Under the pieces are notes generated by a model that was not told the origin of the DNA, did no database searches, and saw nothing but the letters and a program-made list of their open reading frames with translations. Positions 48,416 through 49,690 of a DNA stretch of 49,690 bases are shown piece by piece (positions within the stretch are counted from its first letter, which is position 1; every line of letters begins with the position of its first letter). Both the position numbers and the translations under genes were made by a program. The stretch comes from Pseudomonadota bacterium (GTDB lineage: Bacteria; Pseudomonadota; Gammaproteobacteria; Burkholderiales; Burkholderiaceae_C), in assembly GCA_023438115.1 (NCBI GenBank), contig JAEZEB010000328.1, positions 1 to 49,690 of the forward strand, read 5' to 3'.

Positions 48416-48518
48416 AAAAGCGACATTAATTCATGCGGCTCGAGTCCCTTTTTCGATGGGTGCGCCTGCGCCTTCGATTCCAAAAGCGACTGTGGCCCCA
48501 TGCGCAAATATCGCTTTT
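48416..48518. promoter_or_regulatory. divergent promoter region with three AAAAGCGA elements
   Basis: AAAAGCGAC occurs at 48416-48424 and 48482-48490, and the inverse TCGCTTTT at 48511-48518, within the 238-base gap between two divergent acyl-CoA operons. The last two form a spaced inverted repeat. In such GC-rich DNA three copies suggest a regulator site; the protein is unknown. Confidence 0.4.
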
Positions 48519-48573
48519 CTCGTGCCAAGCGGCTGCCTACACTGCCTCCCCAATCCAGGACCCAGGAGCTTGC

Positions 48574-49374
48574 ATGAGTGGTTTTCTTCTGTACGAGCAG
48601 TCGGAAGGCATCGCGTTGGTGACGATGAACCGGCCCGACGAGCGCAACGCGATGACCGAGGAACACCAGATGCTCGAGTTCGTGGAGCTGTGCGCCCGCA
48701 TCCGCCGCGACGCGAGCGTCAAGGCGCTGGTGCTCACCGGCGCCGGCTCGGCGTTCTCCGCCGGCGGCAACCTCAAGAACATGCGCGACAAGAAGGGCTT
48801 TTCGGCCGGCTCGCCCGCGGACATCCGCGACGCCTACCGCAACGGCATCCAGCAGATCCCCCTGGCGCTGTACGAACTCGACGTGCCCACCATCGCGGCC
48901 GTGAACGGCCCGGCCATCGGCGCGGGCATGGACCTCACGTGCATGTGCGACATCCGCATCGCTTCGGAGCGCGCGAGCTTCGCCAGCAGCTTCGTCAAGC
49001 TGGGCATCGTGCCCGGCGACGGCGGCGCCTGGCTGCTCGCGCGCACCATCGGCCAGCCCAAGGCCATGGAGCTGATGCTCACCGGCGACACCTTCGACGC
49101 CGCGCGCGCCCTCGAACTGGGCCTGGTCTCGCGCGTGGTGCCGCACGACGACCTGATGCCGCAGGCCATGGACCTCGCGCGCCGCATCGCCGCCAACCCC
49201 TCGCGCACCGTGCGCCTCACCAAGCGGCTGCTGCGCGAAAGCGAGCACGTGTCCCTGGCCTCCTCGCTGGAGATGGCGGCCGCCTACCAGGCGCTCGCGC
49301 ACTACACGCCCGACCACGACGAGGCCGTGCGCGCCTTCCTCGAGAAGCGCAAGCCGGTGTTCACGGGACGCTGA
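48574..49374 (+). CDS. crotonase / enoyl-CoA hydratase-family protein lacking both catalytic glutamates
   Basis: 266-residue crotonase-fold protein. The oxyanion-hole segments are GSAFSAGGNLKNM (about 58-70) and VNGPAIGAGMDLTCMCDIRIA (110-130). Aligned by eye to rat hydratase, Glu144 is Asp120 (GMDL for CEL) and Glu164 is Phe140 (FASSFVKLG for FGQPEILLG), so ordinary hydration is doubtful; isomerase, hydrolase or C-C lyase chemistry is possible. IVPGDGGAWLLARTIG is typical of a specific crotonase subgroup. AGGAG precedes the ATG. First gene of a plus-strand operon with the partial dehydrogenase. Confidence 0.88.
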   Translation: MSGFLLYEQSEGIALVTMNRPDERNAMTEEHQMLEFVELCARIRRDASVKALVLTGAGSAFSAGGNLKNMRDKKGFSAGSPADIRDAYRNGIQQIPLALYELDVPTIAAVNGPAIGAGMDLTCMCDIRIASERASFASSFVKLGIVPGDGGAWLLARTIGQPKAMELMLTGDTFDAARALELGLVSRVVPHDDLMPQAMDLARRIAANPSRTVRLTKRLLRESEHVSLASSLEMAAAYQALAHYTPDHDEAVRAFLEKRKPVFTGR

Positions 49375-49384
49375 CCCCAAGCCC

Positions 49385-49690
49385 ATGATCGATTTCAACG
49401 AACAGCCCGCCGACCTGTCGGCCCACGAGGACACGCGGCGCCGCGTGCGCGACTTCCTCGCGGCCGAACTGGCGCGCGGCACCTTCAAGCCCTGGCAGGT
49501 CACCTGGACGACCTTCGACCGCGAGTTCAGCCGCCGCGCCGGCGAGGCCGGCTTCATCGGCATGACCTGGCCGCGCGAATTCGGCGGCCGCGAGTGCTCG
49601 GCGCTGGAGCGCTACGTGGTGGTCGAGGAGATGCTGGCCGCCGGGGCCGCCCGCCGCGCCCCCCGGGTACAGTATATTATAAAAAAAAAC
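49385..49690 (+). CDS. acyl-CoA dehydrogenase, N-terminal part only
   Basis: The first ~89 residues from ATG 49385 fit an acyl-CoA dehydrogenase N-terminus (RRRVRDFLAAELA, RAGEAGFIGMTWPREFGGREC, VVVEEMLAAGA). The frame runs to the edge, but the last ~14 codons no longer look like the family and probably derive from faulty sequence. It begins ten bases after the crotonase stop, so the two form an operon. Confidence 0.8.
   Translation, partial: MIDFNEQPADLSAHEDTRRRVRDFLAAELARGTFKPWQVTWTTFDREFSRRAGEAGFIGMTWPREFGGRECSALERYVVVEEMLAAGAARRAPRVQYIIKKN
49650..49690. other. low-quality contig end
   Basis: After a GC-rich run the sequence changes abruptly to TACAGTATATTATA and a run of ten A, unlike anything else in the window, in the middle of a conserved acyl-CoA dehydrogenase domain. 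This is most simply an assembly or read-end artefact. Confidence 0.7.

Overview
The window is GC-rich chromosomal DNA from a betaproteobacterium, most likely a Burkholderiales member of the Comamonadaceae type (Ramlibacter/Variovorax-like). This is inferred from gene content and protein style: Bug/Tct-type solute-binding proteins, an HU protein with a Lys/Ala tail, liv-type transport operons joined to acyl-CoA ligases, and strong G/C third-position bias. No rRNA, tRNA, CRISPR array or phage structural gene was seen.

Layout. 1-6 kb: a partial FAD monooxygenase, two small membrane proteins, a pair of REP-like repeats, RNA helicase dbpA, ribosome-rescue hydrolase arfB, a PEP-mutase-family enzyme, an SRPBCC protein and an HU gene. 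6-13 kb: a tripartite tricarboxylate transporter (tctC-tctB-tctA, with a DUF421 gene) diverges from an AcnA-type aconitase and a GntR regulator; an imperfect 26-bp palindrome lies between them. 13-21 kb: a 5'-3' exonuclease, metNIQ methionine uptake genes, and a sulfonate/taurine-type operon (binding protein, TauD dioxygenase, ATPase, permease). 21-31 kb: VOC protein, ThDP enzyme, cytochrome c, ProQ-family RNA chaperone, YghU-type glutathione transferase, a large Suv3-like RNA helicase, GAF protein, a 42-residue membrane protein and a beta-lactamase-fold hydrolase.

30.8-36.9 kb is an accessory island with visibly less G/C-biased codon use. It holds five unrelated-looking genes: an AbiJ/HEPN-like protein, a minimal tyrosine recombinase, a frameshifted unknown, a second HEPN-like protein and a membrane protein. 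Every gene boundary carries a copy of one family of imperfect intergenic repeats, six copies in all. This is the strongest candidate for an undescribed system: a recombinase-associated, cassette-like array that is not a classical integron.

36.9-49.7 kb is catabolic. A livG-livH-livM-livK-livF-acyl-CoA ligase operon is divergent from a TetR regulator with a perfect palindromic operator between them. Next comes an acyl-CoA dehydrogenase / SDR / APH-type kinase / Bug operon whose enzyme set resembles the levulinate (4-hydroxyacyl-CoA) pathway, diverging from a crotonase and a second, truncated acyl-CoA dehydrogenase. The last ~40 bases look like an assembly artefact.

All assignments come from reading the sequence and from remembered family features; no search was run.
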